Source: an uncultured Jannaschia sp.
GTDB taxonomy: Bacteria > Pseudomonadota > Alphaproteobacteria > Rhodobacterales > Rhodobacteraceae
DNA: 64,000 nucleotides
NCBI RefSeq assembly: GCF_947503795.1
Contig: NZ_CANNEZ010000001.1
Span: 2,223,001-2,287,000, forward strand
Direction of reading: 5' to 3'
Shown here: piece after piece, positions 8,556 through 16,805 of the stretch
How the letters are laid out: each line of letters starts with the position of its first letter
How positions within the stretch are numbered: the stretch's first letter is position 1
Notes under the pieces: model-generated
The model's input: the letters and a program-made list of their open reading frames with translations, nothing else
What the model was told of the DNA's origin: nothing
Databases searched by the model: none
Program-made: the position numbers and the translations under genes

Positions 8556-9272
8556 ATGACACGCTCCGTCCTCCGCATCTCCGGGCCCGACCGCGAGACA
8601 TTCCTCCACGGCCTCATCACCCGCGACGTGCCCGACACGGGGCTCGGCTACGCGGCCCTTCTGACGCCGCAGGGCAAATATCTCGCTGATTTCCTGACGT
8701 TTCGCGACGCTGACGCGTTTTATCTCGATGTGGCCGCGGACCTCGCCGCGGGGCTGGCGCAGCGACTGGCCATGTACCGGCTGCGCGCCAAGGTCGAGAT
8801 CGCGGTATCGGACCTAGTGCCCACGCGCCATGCCACCGAGGTGCCGGGTGCCATGGCGGACCCCCGCCCCGGCATGGGCTGGCACAGCTATGACGGCACG
8901 CCCGGCGACGACACCGATTGGGACGCGCGCCGGGTCGAGCATATGGTGCCCGAGACCGGCATCGAACTGATCCCGAATGAGACGTTCATCCTGGAAATGG
9001 GCTTCGAGCGGCTGGGCGGCGTCGATTTCCGCAAGGGCTGCTATGTCGGGCAGGAGATCGTGGCCCGGATGAAGCACAAGACCGAGTTGCGCAAAGGGCT
9101 GGCGCGGATCGCCGGGACGGATCTCGTGCAGGGCGCCGAGATCACGGCGGCCGGCAAGGCGGCGGGCACGGTCCACACCGTGTCGGGTGACCGCGCGCTG
9201 GCCTATCTGCGCTTCGACCGGGTCGATGGGATGGAGGCGGGCGGCGTCCCGGTAACGCTGGACGCGCGTTGA
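8556..9272 (+). CDS. ygfZ: Folate-binding YgfZ-type protein (Fe-S cluster maintenance)
   Basis: A 238-residue member of the GcvT/YgfZ family, which uses tetrahydrofolate to help assemble or repair iron-sulfur enzymes. The signature K-G-C-Y-x-G-Q-E is present (FRKGCYVGQEIVARMKHK, near residue 157) with the invariant Cys. The ATG at 8556 gives the family N-terminus (SVLRISGPDRETFLHGLITRDV); the longer frame upstream is antisense to the aminotransferase. It diverges from that gene across 99 bases. The protein is short relative to GcvT, as expected for YgfZ. Confidence 0.9.
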   Translation: MTRSVLRISGPDRETFLHGLITRDVPDTGLGYAALLTPQGKYLADFLTFRDADAFYLDVAADLAAGLAQRLAMYRLRAKVEIAVSDLVPTRHATEVPGAMADPRPGMGWHSYDGTPGDDTDWDARRVEHMVPETGIELIPNETFILEMGFERLGGVDFRKGCYVGQEIVARMKHKTELRKGLARIAGTDLVQGAEITAAGKAAGTVHTVSGDRALAYLRFDRVDGMEAGGVPVTLDAR

Positions 9273-9296
9273 ACGGCGGCAAGGCGGGAGTTCTGT

Positions 9297-9635
9297 ATGG
9301 CTCAATCATTTGATCGCCTCGTGGAACGGCAAATCCAGAAGGCTTTGGCGGAGGGCAAGCTTCGCGGCCTCGATGGCGAAGGAAAGCCGCTACCCGACCG
9401 CTCCGGCGAAGCTCTTTCAGACATGGCATCAGCAGTAGCCGTTCGCATCATGGCCGAAGCAGGCGCACTCCCTGAAGAGTTCAAGATCAAGAAGCTGCTG
9501 GACTCGGCGAAGCAGAGCTACAGGGCAGCCGACGGCGAAGACGGAAAACGCGTCGCGATGGCGCTGATCGCTGACCTTCAGCAACGTTACAATATCGCGG
9601 TCGAGGCGAGACGCAGGTTCATGGGGAAAGACTGA
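9297..9635 (+). CDS. DUF1992 (DnaJ-homologue C28-like) protein
   Basis: This 112-residue protein matches the DUF1992 pattern: an N-terminal FDRLVERQIQKALAEGKLRGLDGEGKPL stretch, in which a helix is followed by the Gly-rich G-E-F/L-D-x-L-x-G-x-G-K-P-L type turn, then charged helices ending in YNIAVEARRRF. Function is unknown. Its base composition stands out: codons such as TTT, GTA, TCA, GCA and CTA are frequent, whereas neighbours nearly always end codons in G or C. Recent acquisition or relaxed selection is possible. It starts 24 bases after ygfZ. Confidence 0.8.
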   Translation: MAQSFDRLVERQIQKALAEGKLRGLDGEGKPLPDRSGEALSDMASAVAVRIMAEAGALPEEFKIKKLLDSAKQSYRAADGEDGKRVAMALIADLQQRYNIAVEARRRFMGKD

Positions 9636-9835
9636 GGCAGCTATACATCTGCCCTGCGGCATTCGACACCACGAGAGCACACCGGGCATATGACGCTCTC
9701 CCGCGAACGTCGCGAAGGCTACGCCGCCCGTTCGCGCCCATCTCGACCCAGAGTGAGGCGCCGAAGGGGACCGATCCATTTGCCCCTCGCCCGCCGACTC
9801 CTTACCTAGGAGCGGACACCAGACACGAGGCCCCC

Positions 9836-11647
9836 ATGACCCTGATCCGCGATGCCAACGCCACGCCCGGCGGCGACCCCTTGGGCGATCTTCCCGAGTG
9901 GAATCTCGACGACCTCTATACCGGGGAGGACGCGCCGGAGCTCGTGCGCGACCTCGAGTGGCTGGAGCGTGAATGCGCAGCCTACGCGGCGGCGTACGAG
10001 GGCAAGCTGGCCGGGCTGGATGCAGAAGGCATCCTCGAGGCGATCCGCCGCAACGAGCGGATCGACGAGGTCGCGGGCCGGATCATGTCCTATGCTGGCC
10101 TGCGCTACTACCAAGAGACCACGAATGGCGACCGCGCCAAGTTCATGTCCGACATGGAGGGCCGCGTCACCGAGATGACAACGCCGCTGGTGTTCTTCTC
10201 GCTGGAGTTCAACCGCGTCGCGGACGCGACTTACGAAGGCTGGATGGCCGCGAATGCCGATCTGGCGCGCTACCGCCCCGCGCTCGACCGATTGCGCGCG
10301 ATGAAGCCGCACCAGCTCTCGGACGAGCTCGAGCGGTTCCTGCACGACACCTCGGTCGTGGGCGCGAGCGCGTGGAACAAGCTCTTCGACGAGACGATCG
10401 CCGGGCTGACCTTCCCGGTGGGCGACGAGGAGTTGGGCATCGAGGCCACGCTGAACCTGCTGACTGACGCCGACCGCGACCGCCGCGAGGCCGGTGCTCG
10501 CGCGCTGGCCGAGGTCTTTGGACGCAACGTCCGCACCTTCGCCCGCGTCCACAACACGCTGGCCAAGGAAAAGGCGATCACTGACCGCTGGCGCAAGCTG
10601 CCGACGCCGCAATCGGCGCGCCATATCTCGAACCACGTCGAGCCCGAGGTGGTCGAGGCGCTGCGAAACGCCGTCGTCGCCGCCTACCCGCGACTGTCGC
10701 ACCGCTACTACAAGCTGAAGGCCAAGTGGCTGGGGCTGGAGACGCTGCAGGTCTGGGACCGGAACGCGCCGCTGCCGATGGAGGAGACGCGCACGATCGG
10801 CTGGGACGAGGCGCGGATGACCGTGATGGATGCCTATGCCGGCTTCGCGCCCGAGATGGCCGAGATCGCCAAGCCCTTCTTCACCGACGGCTGGATCGAT
10901 GCTGCCGTGAAGCCCGGAAAGGCGCCGGGCGCCTTCGCGCACCCGACTGTGACGACGGTGCATCCCTACGTGATGCTGAACTACCTGGGCAAACCGCGCG
11001 ACGTGATGACCCTGGCTCACGAGTTGGGCCATGGCGTCCACCAGGTGCTGGCCGCCCCGCAGGGCGAGATGCTGTCGAACACGCCCCTGACCCTGGCCGA
11101 GACGGCGAGCGTCTTCGGCGAGATGCTGACCTTCCGCGCGATGCTCGACGGCGCCGAGACCGACGCCCAGCGCAAGGTCATGCTGGCCGGCAAGGTCGAG
11201 GACATGATCAACACCGTCGTCCGCCAGATCGCGTTCTACGATTTCGAGTGCAAGCTGCACGCCGCCCGCGCCGAGGGCGAGCTGACGCCCGAGGATATCG
11301 ACGCGCTCTGGATGTCGGTGCAGGCCGAAAGCCTCGGGCCGGTCTTCGAGTTCATGGAGGGCTACGAGCACTTCTGGGCCTACATCCCGCATTTCGTGCA
11401 CTCGCCCTTCTACGTCTACGCCTATGCCTTCGGGGACGGGCTGGTGAACGCACTCTATGCCGCCTACGAGGAGGCGCCGGACGGCTTCCAGGAGAAGTAT
11501 TTCGACATGCTGCGCGCCGGTGGCACCAAGCATCACACCGAACTCCTGGCGCCCTTCGGCCTCGATGCCAGCGATCCGGCCTTCTGGGACAAGGGTCTTT
11601 CGATGATCGAGGGCTTCATCGACCAGCTCGAGGCGATGGAGGCCTGA
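9836..11647 (+). CDS. pepF: M3 family oligoendopeptidase F
   Basis: A 603-residue cytoplasmic zinc metallopeptidase of the M3B/PepF family that degrades short peptides. The zinc site HELGHGVH is near residue 394, and the third ligand Glu is in the helix LAETASVFGEML about 25 residues later. The N-terminal helical domain begins with the family's LPEWNLDDLYTG. The start at 9836 follows acacgaggc. The 200 bases upstream are gene-free. The gene is followed after 19 bases by pth on the same strand, so they may be cotranscribed. Confidence 0.93.
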   Translation: MTLIRDANATPGGDPLGDLPEWNLDDLYTGEDAPELVRDLEWLERECAAYAAAYEGKLAGLDAEGILEAIRRNERIDEVAGRIMSYAGLRYYQETTNGDRAKFMSDMEGRVTEMTTPLVFFSLEFNRVADATYEGWMAANADLARYRPALDRLRAMKPHQLSDELERFLHDTSVVGASAWNKLFDETIAGLTFPVGDEELGIEATLNLLTDADRDRREAGARALAEVFGRNVRTFARVHNTLAKEKAITDRWRKLPTPQSARHISNHVEPEVVEALRNAVVAAYPRLSHRYYKLKAKWLGLETLQVWDRNAPLPMEETRTIGWDEARMTVMDAYAGFAPEMAEIAKPFFTDGWIDAAVKPGKAPGAFAHPTVTTVHPYVMLNYLGKPRDVMTLAHELGHGVHQVLAAPQGEMLSNTPLTLAETASVFGEMLTFRAMLDGAETDAQRKVMLAGKVEDMINTVVRQIAFYDFECKLHAARAEGELTPEDIDALWMSVQAESLGPVFEFMEGYEHFWAYIPHFVHSPFYVYAYAFGDGLVNALYAAYEEAPDGFQEKYFDMLRAGGTKHHTELLAPFGLDASDPAFWDKGLSMIEGFIDQLEAMEA

Positions 11648-11666
11648 GGCCCCCGGCGCGGAAGGG

Positions 11667-12365
11667 ATGACGATGCAACTCTGGGTGGGTCTGGGAAATC
11701 CGGGTGGGAAATACGCGGGCAACCGGCACAATATCGGTTTCATGGCGCTGGACCGGATCGCGTCCGATCACGGGGCGACCCCGTGGCGGTCGAAGTTCCA
11801 GGGCGAGATCGCGGAGGTCCGGTTCGGGTCGGACAAGGTGTGGCTCCTGAAGCCCGCGACCTTCATGAACCTGAGCGGCCAATCGGTGGGCGAGGCGATG
11901 CGCTTTCACAAGCTGACGCCTGCGGATGTCACCGTCTTCCACGACGAGCTGGATCTCGCGCCCGGACGGCTGAAGCTGAAGACCGGCGGCGGCCATGCGG
12001 GGCATAACGGGTTGCGTTCGATGCACCAGCACATCGGGCCGGATTACGGCCGCGTGCGGCTGGGGATCGGGCATCCGGGGCACAAGGACCGGGTCGCGGG
12101 CTACGTGCTGTCGGATTTCGCCAAGGCCGAGGGCGACATGCTGGACGACCTCCTGCGCGGCATCGCGGACGGGGCGCCGAAGCTCGCCGCGGGCGACGGG
12201 TCGGGCTTCATGAACGCCGTGGCGCAGCGGACCGCGCCGCCGCGTTCGTCCAAGCGCGCGCCGCCCGATGCCCCTGCGGCGAAGCCCGCCGCCAATCCCG
12301 AACCCGCGCCCCCGCCCGAGCGCCCGTTGTCGCCGCTCCAACGGCTCGCCGCGCGGTTCAAGTGA
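11667..12365 (+). CDS. pth: Peptidyl-tRNA hydrolase with C-terminal extension
   Basis: This recycles tRNA by cleaving peptidyl-tRNA. The N-terminus shows GLGNPGGKYAGNRHNIGF with the catalytic His and substrate Asn residues, FMNLSGQSV, and HDELDLAPGRLKLKTGGGHAGHNGL with the conserved Asp. At 232 residues it is about 40 longer than the E. coli enzyme; the extra C-terminal part is Pro/Ala-rich and ends in PLQRLAARFK. An in-frame ATG two codons later (11673) is an alternative start. The stop overlaps the next gene by 4 bases (GTGA). In many relatives pth sits beside rplY; here rplY is 43 kb away. Confidence 0.95.
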   Translation: MTMQLWVGLGNPGGKYAGNRHNIGFMALDRIASDHGATPWRSKFQGEIAEVRFGSDKVWLLKPATFMNLSGQSVGEAMRFHKLTPADVTVFHDELDLAPGRLKLKTGGGHAGHNGLRSMHQHIGPDYGRVRLGIGHPGHKDRVAGYVLSDFAKAEGDMLDDLLRGIADGAPKLAAGDGSGFMNAVAQRTAPPRSSKRAPPDAPAAKPAANPEPAPPPERPLSPLQRLAARFK

Positions 12366-13381
12366 AGCTGGTCCGGGCGTTCCATGCCCAGGCCGCCGCC
12401 TGCGCGACGCTGGGCTCGCCGTTCATGGCCCGTCTCATGACGCTGCTGGCCGACCGGCTGGAGCCCGATCACGGCGCGGTGGCGCGGCGTCTCTTCGAGT
12501 GGCCGGGCGACGTGACACCCGCCGGGGCGTCGCTGCCGCTGCGGTTGGCGGGCGGGCTGCACGCATTGCGGCTGGGCGGCGATGCGGGGCTCGCGGCGGT
12601 CTATCCGCCCGCGAACGCGTTGGATGACGCGCTCTGGGACGCGGTGTCGGCGGCGATGACGCGCGAGGCGCCGTTTCTCCTCGACTGGGTCCGGCGCGCG
12701 CCGCAGACCAACGAGATCCGGCGCGCGGCGGTGTTTCGCGCGGCGGGGCATTGGCTCACCGCACGCTACGGCCTGCCGCTGGAGCTGGCGGAACTTGGCG
12801 CCTCGGCAGGGCTGAACCTCCATTGGGACGCCTACGCGCTGCTGGTCGGCGACACGACCTTCGGGCCGAAGGACTCCGTCCTGACGCTCGCGCCCGACTG
12901 GACCGGCGTCATGCCGCCGGCGAACGCGCCGCGCATCGCCGCCCGGCGCGGCAACGACCTTGCGCCGCTTTCGCCCATCGGCGACCGGATGCGCCTTCTG
13001 GCCTATCTCTGGCCCGACCAGCCGGGCCGCCTCGCCATGACCGAGGCCGCGCTAGCGCTGCCACCCGCGCCGGTCGATGCGGCGGATGCGGCGGATTGGC
13101 TGGACGCGCTATCGCCCCAACTCCCCGGCACCTGCCGGATGATCTGCCATTCGGTCGCGTGGCAGTACTTCCCCGACGACGTGCAGGCCCGCGCCCGTGC
13201 CACCATTGCGGACCTCGGGGCCGCCACCACAACGGACCGGCCCCTCGCCCACCTGGAGATGGAGACCGACGGCGCGACGCCGGGTGCCCGGCTGACGCTG
13301 ACCACCTGGCCCGGCGGGACGGTTCACGATGCAGGCCGCGCGGATTTCCATGGACGCTGGATCGACTGGCGGCTGACGTAG
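12362..13381 (+). CDS. DUF2332 family protein
   Basis: A 339-residue cytoplasmic protein beginning with GTG at 12362 inside the pth stop. Conserved DUF2332 features are visible: an N-terminal HAQAAACATLGSPFMARLM segment, LDWVRRAPQTNEIRRAAV, ELAELGASAGLNLHWD (resembling a Rossmann/methyltransferase glycine loop) and a C-terminal strand with THIS-type HSVAWQYF. Function is unknown; the ELGASAGLN loop hints at SAM or nucleotide binding, but this is inference. The coupled start with pth suggests cotranscription. Confidence 0.85.
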   Translation: MKLVRAFHAQAAACATLGSPFMARLMTLLADRLEPDHGAVARRLFEWPGDVTPAGASLPLRLAGGLHALRLGGDAGLAAVYPPANALDDALWDAVSAAMTREAPFLLDWVRRAPQTNEIRRAAVFRAAGHWLTARYGLPLELAELGASAGLNLHWDAYALLVGDTTFGPKDSVLTLAPDWTGVMPPANAPRIAARRGNDLAPLSPIGDRMRLLAYLWPDQPGRLAMTEAALALPPAPVDAADAADWLDALSPQLPGTCRMICHSVAWQYFPDDVQARARATIADLGAATTTDRPLAHLEMETDGATPGARLTLTTWPGGTVHDAGRADFHGRWIDWRLT

Positions 13382-13442
13382 CGGTGCGCTCGACGCGACG
13401 GCCGTGCGCGTGCTTAGGACACCGGCGGGAGGACCGGGATTG

Positions 13443-14591
13443 ATGTGGATCAGACGGATTGCGCTGGCGGCACTGGCCATGCTGGTGCTGGCAGGCGGTG
13501 CGGCGCTCTGGAAGCGCGAAGAGATCGGGCGGCTGATGGCGGTCAACAGCCTCTTCGCGCCCGACCGGATCGTGTCAAATTTCTCCAACATGGATGCGGC
13601 GTTCCTCAGCACGCCGGTGAGCACCGGGCCCGGCACGCCCCTGCCCCGCGGGCTGGAGGTGGCGCTGCCCGAAGGGGCCGAGGACTGGATCGCGGACCGC
13701 GCGGTGACCGGACTTGTCGTCCTGCACGACGGCGCCATCACCCATGAAAGCTATTATCTGGGCACCACGGAAGACGACCTGCGGATCAGCTGGTCGGTCG
13801 CCAAGTCCTTCCTGTCGCTGCTGACCGGTATTCTGGTCGAGGAGGGCGCGCTGTCGCTGGCCGACCCGGTGACCCGACACGCGCCCAGGCTGGTCGGGAC
13901 TGCCTATGATGGCGCCACGGTCGAGGATGTCCTCCAGATGGAATCCGGCGTGACCTTCGACGAGGACTATTTCGACCGCGACAGCGACATCAACCGGATG
14001 GGTCGCACGGTGGCGCTGGGCGGCGCGCTCGACGACTTCACCGCCGCCTTGACCGAGACGAACCGCACGCCGGGGGGCGAGATGCGCTACGTCTCGATCG
14101 ACACGCACGTCATCGGGATGGTCCTGCGTGGGGCCACCGGCCGCAGCATTCCCGATCTTCTGGACGAGCATTTGATGGGTCCGCTCGGGATCGGCGCGTC
14201 CTACTTCGTGACCGATGGCGCGGGCGTGGCCTTCGTGCTCGGCGGGCTCAACATGACGACGCGCGACTATGCCAAGATGGGCGCCATGGTCGAACGGGGC
14301 GGGCGCGTCGGCGACGTGCAGGTCGTGCCCGAGGCATGGATCGACGCGTCGACGGTGCCCTCAGCCAATACCGCGCCGGGCGGGATGCAATACGGCTACC
14401 AGTGGTGGATGCCCCGCGACGCGCGTCCGGGCGAGATCTTGGCGCAGGGGGTCTATGGACAGTTCGTCTATATCGACCGCCTCCGCGATGTCGTGATCGC
14501 GGTCAACGGCGCCGATCTGGGCTTCCGGGGCGAAGGCGTGTCCGCAGGCAATATCGAGATGTTCCGTCGCATCGCCGCCGCGCAGGGGTGA
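13443..14591 (+). CDS. Membrane-anchored serine hydrolase, beta-lactamase/6-aminohexanoate-dimer hydrolase family
   Basis: The chosen start (MWIRRIALAALAMLVLAGG) gives a hydrophobic N-terminal anchor or uncleaved signal, so the catalytic part should be periplasmic. The SxxK motif is SVAKS near residue 118 and the second-site Tyr is in RYVSIDTHVIG. Length (382 residues) and the N-terminal block before SxxK fit the NylB/esterase family VIII group rather than true beta-lactamases. Substrates in this family include amide oligomers and esters; none can be assigned here. A Met 13 codons upstream (13404 frame) is possible but lacks a signal-like context. Confidence 0.85.
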   Translation: MWIRRIALAALAMLVLAGGAALWKREEIGRLMAVNSLFAPDRIVSNFSNMDAAFLSTPVSTGPGTPLPRGLEVALPEGAEDWIADRAVTGLVVLHDGAITHESYYLGTTEDDLRISWSVAKSFLSLLTGILVEEGALSLADPVTRHAPRLVGTAYDGATVEDVLQMESGVTFDEDYFDRDSDINRMGRTVALGGALDDFTAALTETNRTPGGEMRYVSIDTHVIGMVLRGATGRSIPDLLDEHLMGPLGIGASYFVTDGAGVAFVLGGLNMTTRDYAKMGAMVERGGRVGDVQVVPEAWIDASTVPSANTAPGGMQYGYQWWMPRDARPGEILAQGVYGQFVYIDRLRDVVIAVNGADLGFRGEGVSAGNIEMFRRIAAAQG

Positions 14592-14638
14592 CGCGGGCGC
14601 CCGCGGGGCTAAGCTCTCGGGCGAGGAGGACGCCTGCC

Positions 14639-15025
14639 ATGACCGAAGATCGACCCGGACAGGTGCCGTCGCGCAATGTCGATGGCGGCCCCTTGGCCAC
14701 CTGTTCGACCAATCCGGTCACGGGGTTCTTTCGGGACGGCTGCTGCAACACCGGGCCGCTGGACACCGGCCAACACACAGTCTGTGCCGTGGTCACGGCC
14801 GAGTTCCTCGCCCATTCCAAGTATCTCGGGAACGATCTCAGCACGCCGCGCCCCGAATACGGCTTCGCGGGGCTGAAGCCCGGGGATCGATGGTGCCTCT
14901 GCGCCGCGCGGTTCCTGCAGGCCCACGAAGAAGACGTAGCCCCGCAGGTCGACCTCGCCGCGACCCATGAGCGTGCGCTGGATATCGTGCCCGAAGCCGT
15001 GCTTCGGCGCTACGCGGCGCGGTAG
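14639..15025 (+). CDS. DUF2237 family protein
   Basis: A 128-residue protein nearly coextensive with DUF2237. Characteristic blocks are NVDGGPLATCSTNPVTGFFR, DGCCNTGPLDTGQHTVCAVV, GNDLSTPRPEYGFAGLKPGD and RWCLCAARFLQAH. The conserved Cys residues and the DLSTP segment are intact. Function is unknown across the family. The start at 14639 follows gcgaggagg. It converges with the secreted Gly/Asn-rich protein ending at 15060. Confidence 0.9.
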   Translation: MTEDRPGQVPSRNVDGGPLATCSTNPVTGFFRDGCCNTGPLDTGQHTVCAVVTAEFLAHSKYLGNDLSTPRPEYGFAGLKPGDRWCLCAARFLQAHEEDVAPQVDLAATHERALDIVPEAVLRRYAAR

Positions 15026-15059
15026 CCGGCGGGACACGTCGCGCGCCCCGCCCCTCGTC

Positions 15060-15539
15060 TCAACCGTTGCGGCCGTTGCCGTTGCCGTTGCCGCCGCCGT
15101 TGCCGTTGCCGCCGCCATTGCCGCCGTCGTTTCCGCCACCATTGCCGCGGCCGTTTCCGCCGCCGCGCGCAGCGTTGCCTTCACGCTCCGAGCGGGCGGT
15201 TTCGCGGTCCGCACGCCGCTCCGCATTGCGCAGATGTTGCTCCAGCGCGTTCTCGATGCCCTTGAGACCCGGATGCGACGCCGCGGTCTCGCCGTCCTCG
15301 CCCTCGACCGTCGTCCGGCCGCTCAGCTTGTCATGGACGATCAGCAGCGATTCCGTGCCCCGCGTCAGCCGATACTCGGTCGAGGCGATCCGATCGCGGA
15401 TGCTGACCTCCTCGTAGCCCTCCTCGGCGGCGATCTCGACGACCTCCTCGCGGATGTCGGCGTCCTGCGCCTGCGCGACCGGGGCCAGAGCCGTGGCGGC
15501 AAGGGCAGCCAGCGCAAATCTGATGGGGTGGCGTGTCAT
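15060..15539 (-). CDS. Secreted PepSY-like protein with Gly/Asn-rich tail
   Basis: The 159-residue product starts with a signal peptide (MTRHPIRFALAALAATALAPVAQAQ). A domain of about 60 residues follows (REEVVEIAAEEGYEEVSI, then strands ending in LIVHDKLSGRTTVEGEDGE), whose helix-GY-strand-strand pattern resembles the PepSY_2-type domains of the two proteins encoded upstream. After a charged helix, the last 40 or so residues are Gly and Asn only, with a few Asp/Arg. It is the last of four minus-strand genes with the LuxR gene and two acidic-tail proteins. Role unknown; domain assignment is by pattern only. Confidence 0.7.
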   Translation of the reverse strand: MTRHPIRFALAALAATALAPVAQAQDADIREEVVEIAAEEGYEEVSIRDRIASTEYRLTRGTESLLIVHDKLSGRTTVEGEDGETAASHPGLKGIENALEQHLRNAERRADRETARSEREGNAARGGGNGRGNGGGNDGGNGGGNGNGGGNGNGNGRNG

Positions 15540-15655
15540 CTCGGAATCTCCCGTTTTTCGATTTCGCCGAAATTGATCCGCGTTCTGGACAAAATCATGG
15601 CCATTCGATGTCGGGCGCCAAGAACCGGCCGCACGGGTCGGCGCACCGCGAACGC

Positions 15656-16144
15656 TCAGGCGCGGTCTTCCATCATGTCCTCGACGAAGAGGCCGAGAAG
15701 CTGGGTGCGGCTGGACACGCCCGCCTTGCGGTAGACCGCCGCGCTCTGCGCCTTGATCGTGCCTTCGGACGTGCCCCGGAGACGGGCAATGTCGCCGAGC
15801 CCCTGTCCCTTGAGCGAAAACAGCGCCACGTCGCGCTCCGCCGGGGTCAGCCCCCAGGCGTCGAATCGCTCCTCCACCAGGTCCATGAAGGCCGAGGACG
15901 CCGCGTGCAGCCGACGCTCGGCCTCGCGGCGGCGCCGGTCCGCCTGCCGGATCGCCAGCGCGCCGAGGACCGAGCCAAGAAGCAGGCCGAGCGCGGCGCC
16001 GATCTCGATCAGCTCGCGCAGCCCCCAGGCCAGCGGCACCGTCCGCAAGCCCAGCACGCCGACCAGGATATCGTAAACGAACACGATCGCGCAGACAGCC
16101 TGCACGGCCACCAGCAGCGCCAGAGCCAGCCCGCGCGTCTTCAT
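15656..16144 (-). CDS. Membrane-anchored LuxR-type transcription regulator
   Basis: The 162-residue protein has two hydrophobic segments (about residues 5-28 and 38-65, separated by a short LRTVPLAWGLRELIE loop) followed by a cytoplasmic linker rich in Arg and a LuxR helix-turn-helix. The HTH is LTPAERDVALFSLKGQGLGDIARLRGTSEGTIKAQSAAVYRKAGV, near residues 100-145, with the usual T-x-x-E-x-x-V and G-T-I-K marks. It has no receiver or autoinducer domain, so the signal may be sensed through the membrane part. Neighbouring genes encode three secreted PepSY-like proteins; control of or by them is inference. Confidence 0.85.
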   Translation of the reverse strand: MKTRGLALALLVAVQAVCAIVFVYDILVGVLGLRTVPLAWGLRELIEIGAALGLLLGSVLGALAIRQADRRRREAERRLHAASSAFMDLVEERFDAWGLTPAERDVALFSLKGQGLGDIARLRGTSEGTIKAQSAAVYRKAGVSSRTQLLGLFVEDMMEDRA

Positions 16145-16171
16145 GCGACGCAGGTGTTCCCGTCGTCGCGA

Positions 16172-16609
16172 TCACTCATCGTTGTCGCCACCGCCGCCCG
16201 AGCCGGAGCCGGAATTGCTGCTGCCCGAGCCCGAGTTGCCGCTGCCGCCGTCATCATCGTCGTCGTCATCGTTGTCGTCGTCGTCATCATCGCGATCGTC
16301 GCGGTCATCCCTGCCGCGCCCCCGTCCGCGATCCCGGCGGTCGTCGTCGCTGTCGTCATCGGCGCGGGCGTAATCGCGCAGCACCTCGCCCGTGCGCGGA
16401 TTGAAGACGATCTCGCGGCGCTGTCCGTTGCCCCGCGCCTCGATGCGGACCCGCCCCAGAAGCGTGCGGCTGACCTCGATCCGGTCGAAGCCCTCGGCCT
16501 GCAACCGGCCGATCATGCCTGACGCCGTCTGCGCCTGCGCAGCCACGCCGAACGACAGGGCCCCGACGAGAAGCCCTGCCCGAAGAAGCCGCGAACACAT
16601 ACGTATCAT
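16172..16609 (-). CDS. Secreted PepSY-like protein with Asp/Arg and Gly/Ser tail
   Basis: The 145-residue protein opens with a signal peptide (MIRMCSRLLRAGLLVGALSFGVAAQAQ); a second Met at 16600 is an equally good start. The mature N-terminus, GMIGRLQAEGFDRIEVSRT through REIVFNPRTGEVLRDY, has the helix, G-F/Y turn, basic strand pair and T-G-E-V-L end typical of PepSY_2 domains. From about residue 85 the tail changes to Asp/Arg repeats, then a run of Asp broken by one Asn, then Gly/Ser/Asn. It ends 27 bases before the LuxR gene. Function unknown; the acidic tail could bind calcium or other cations. Confidence 0.72.
   Translation of the reverse strand: MIRMCSRLLRAGLLVGALSFGVAAQAQTASGMIGRLQAEGFDRIEVSRTLLGRVRIEARGNGQRREIVFNPRTGEVLRDYARADDDSDDDRRDRGRGRGRDDRDDRDDDDDDNDDDDDDDGGSGNSGSGSSNSGSGSGGGGDNDE
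16246..16350 (-). repeat. GAY trinucleotide tract coding for Asp-rich tail
   Basis: On the minus strand the sequence is mostly alternating GAC and GAT codons with some CGC/CGG codons, encoding the Asp/Arg part of the protein at 16172-16609. The codons are mixed rather than one pure triplet, which would slow slippage but still allow recombination between blocks. Confidence 0.7.
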
Positions 16610-16683
16610 CTCCTGCCCTCTTCGCGGGATGGAGGCGGGCGCGCCGCCCCCATCCCCGTTCCTAGTCCCGATCCGGACGCGGA

Positions 16684-16805
16684 TCAGTCGTCGTCGCTGT
16701 CATCGTCGTCGTCATCATCATCGTCGTCATCATCGTCATCGTCATCGTCATCATCATCATCGTCATCTTCGTCGTCGTCGTCATCATCGTCGTCATCGAA
16801 ATCGT
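16684..16805 (-). repeat. GAC/GAT codon tract coding for poly-Asp
   Basis: About 40 consecutive GAC or GAT codons on the minus strand, with one GAG and one AGC near the ends. The two codons are interspersed without a longer period. The tract is the densest low-complexity sequence in the window and a likely place for length differences between strains. Confidence 0.85.

Noticed and set aside
14967-15734. Plus-strand frame rich in Val/Ala (VAVAAAVAV) opposite the secreted proteins
   Set aside because: It is the antisense of Gly/Asn repeat codons and has no start signals or family.
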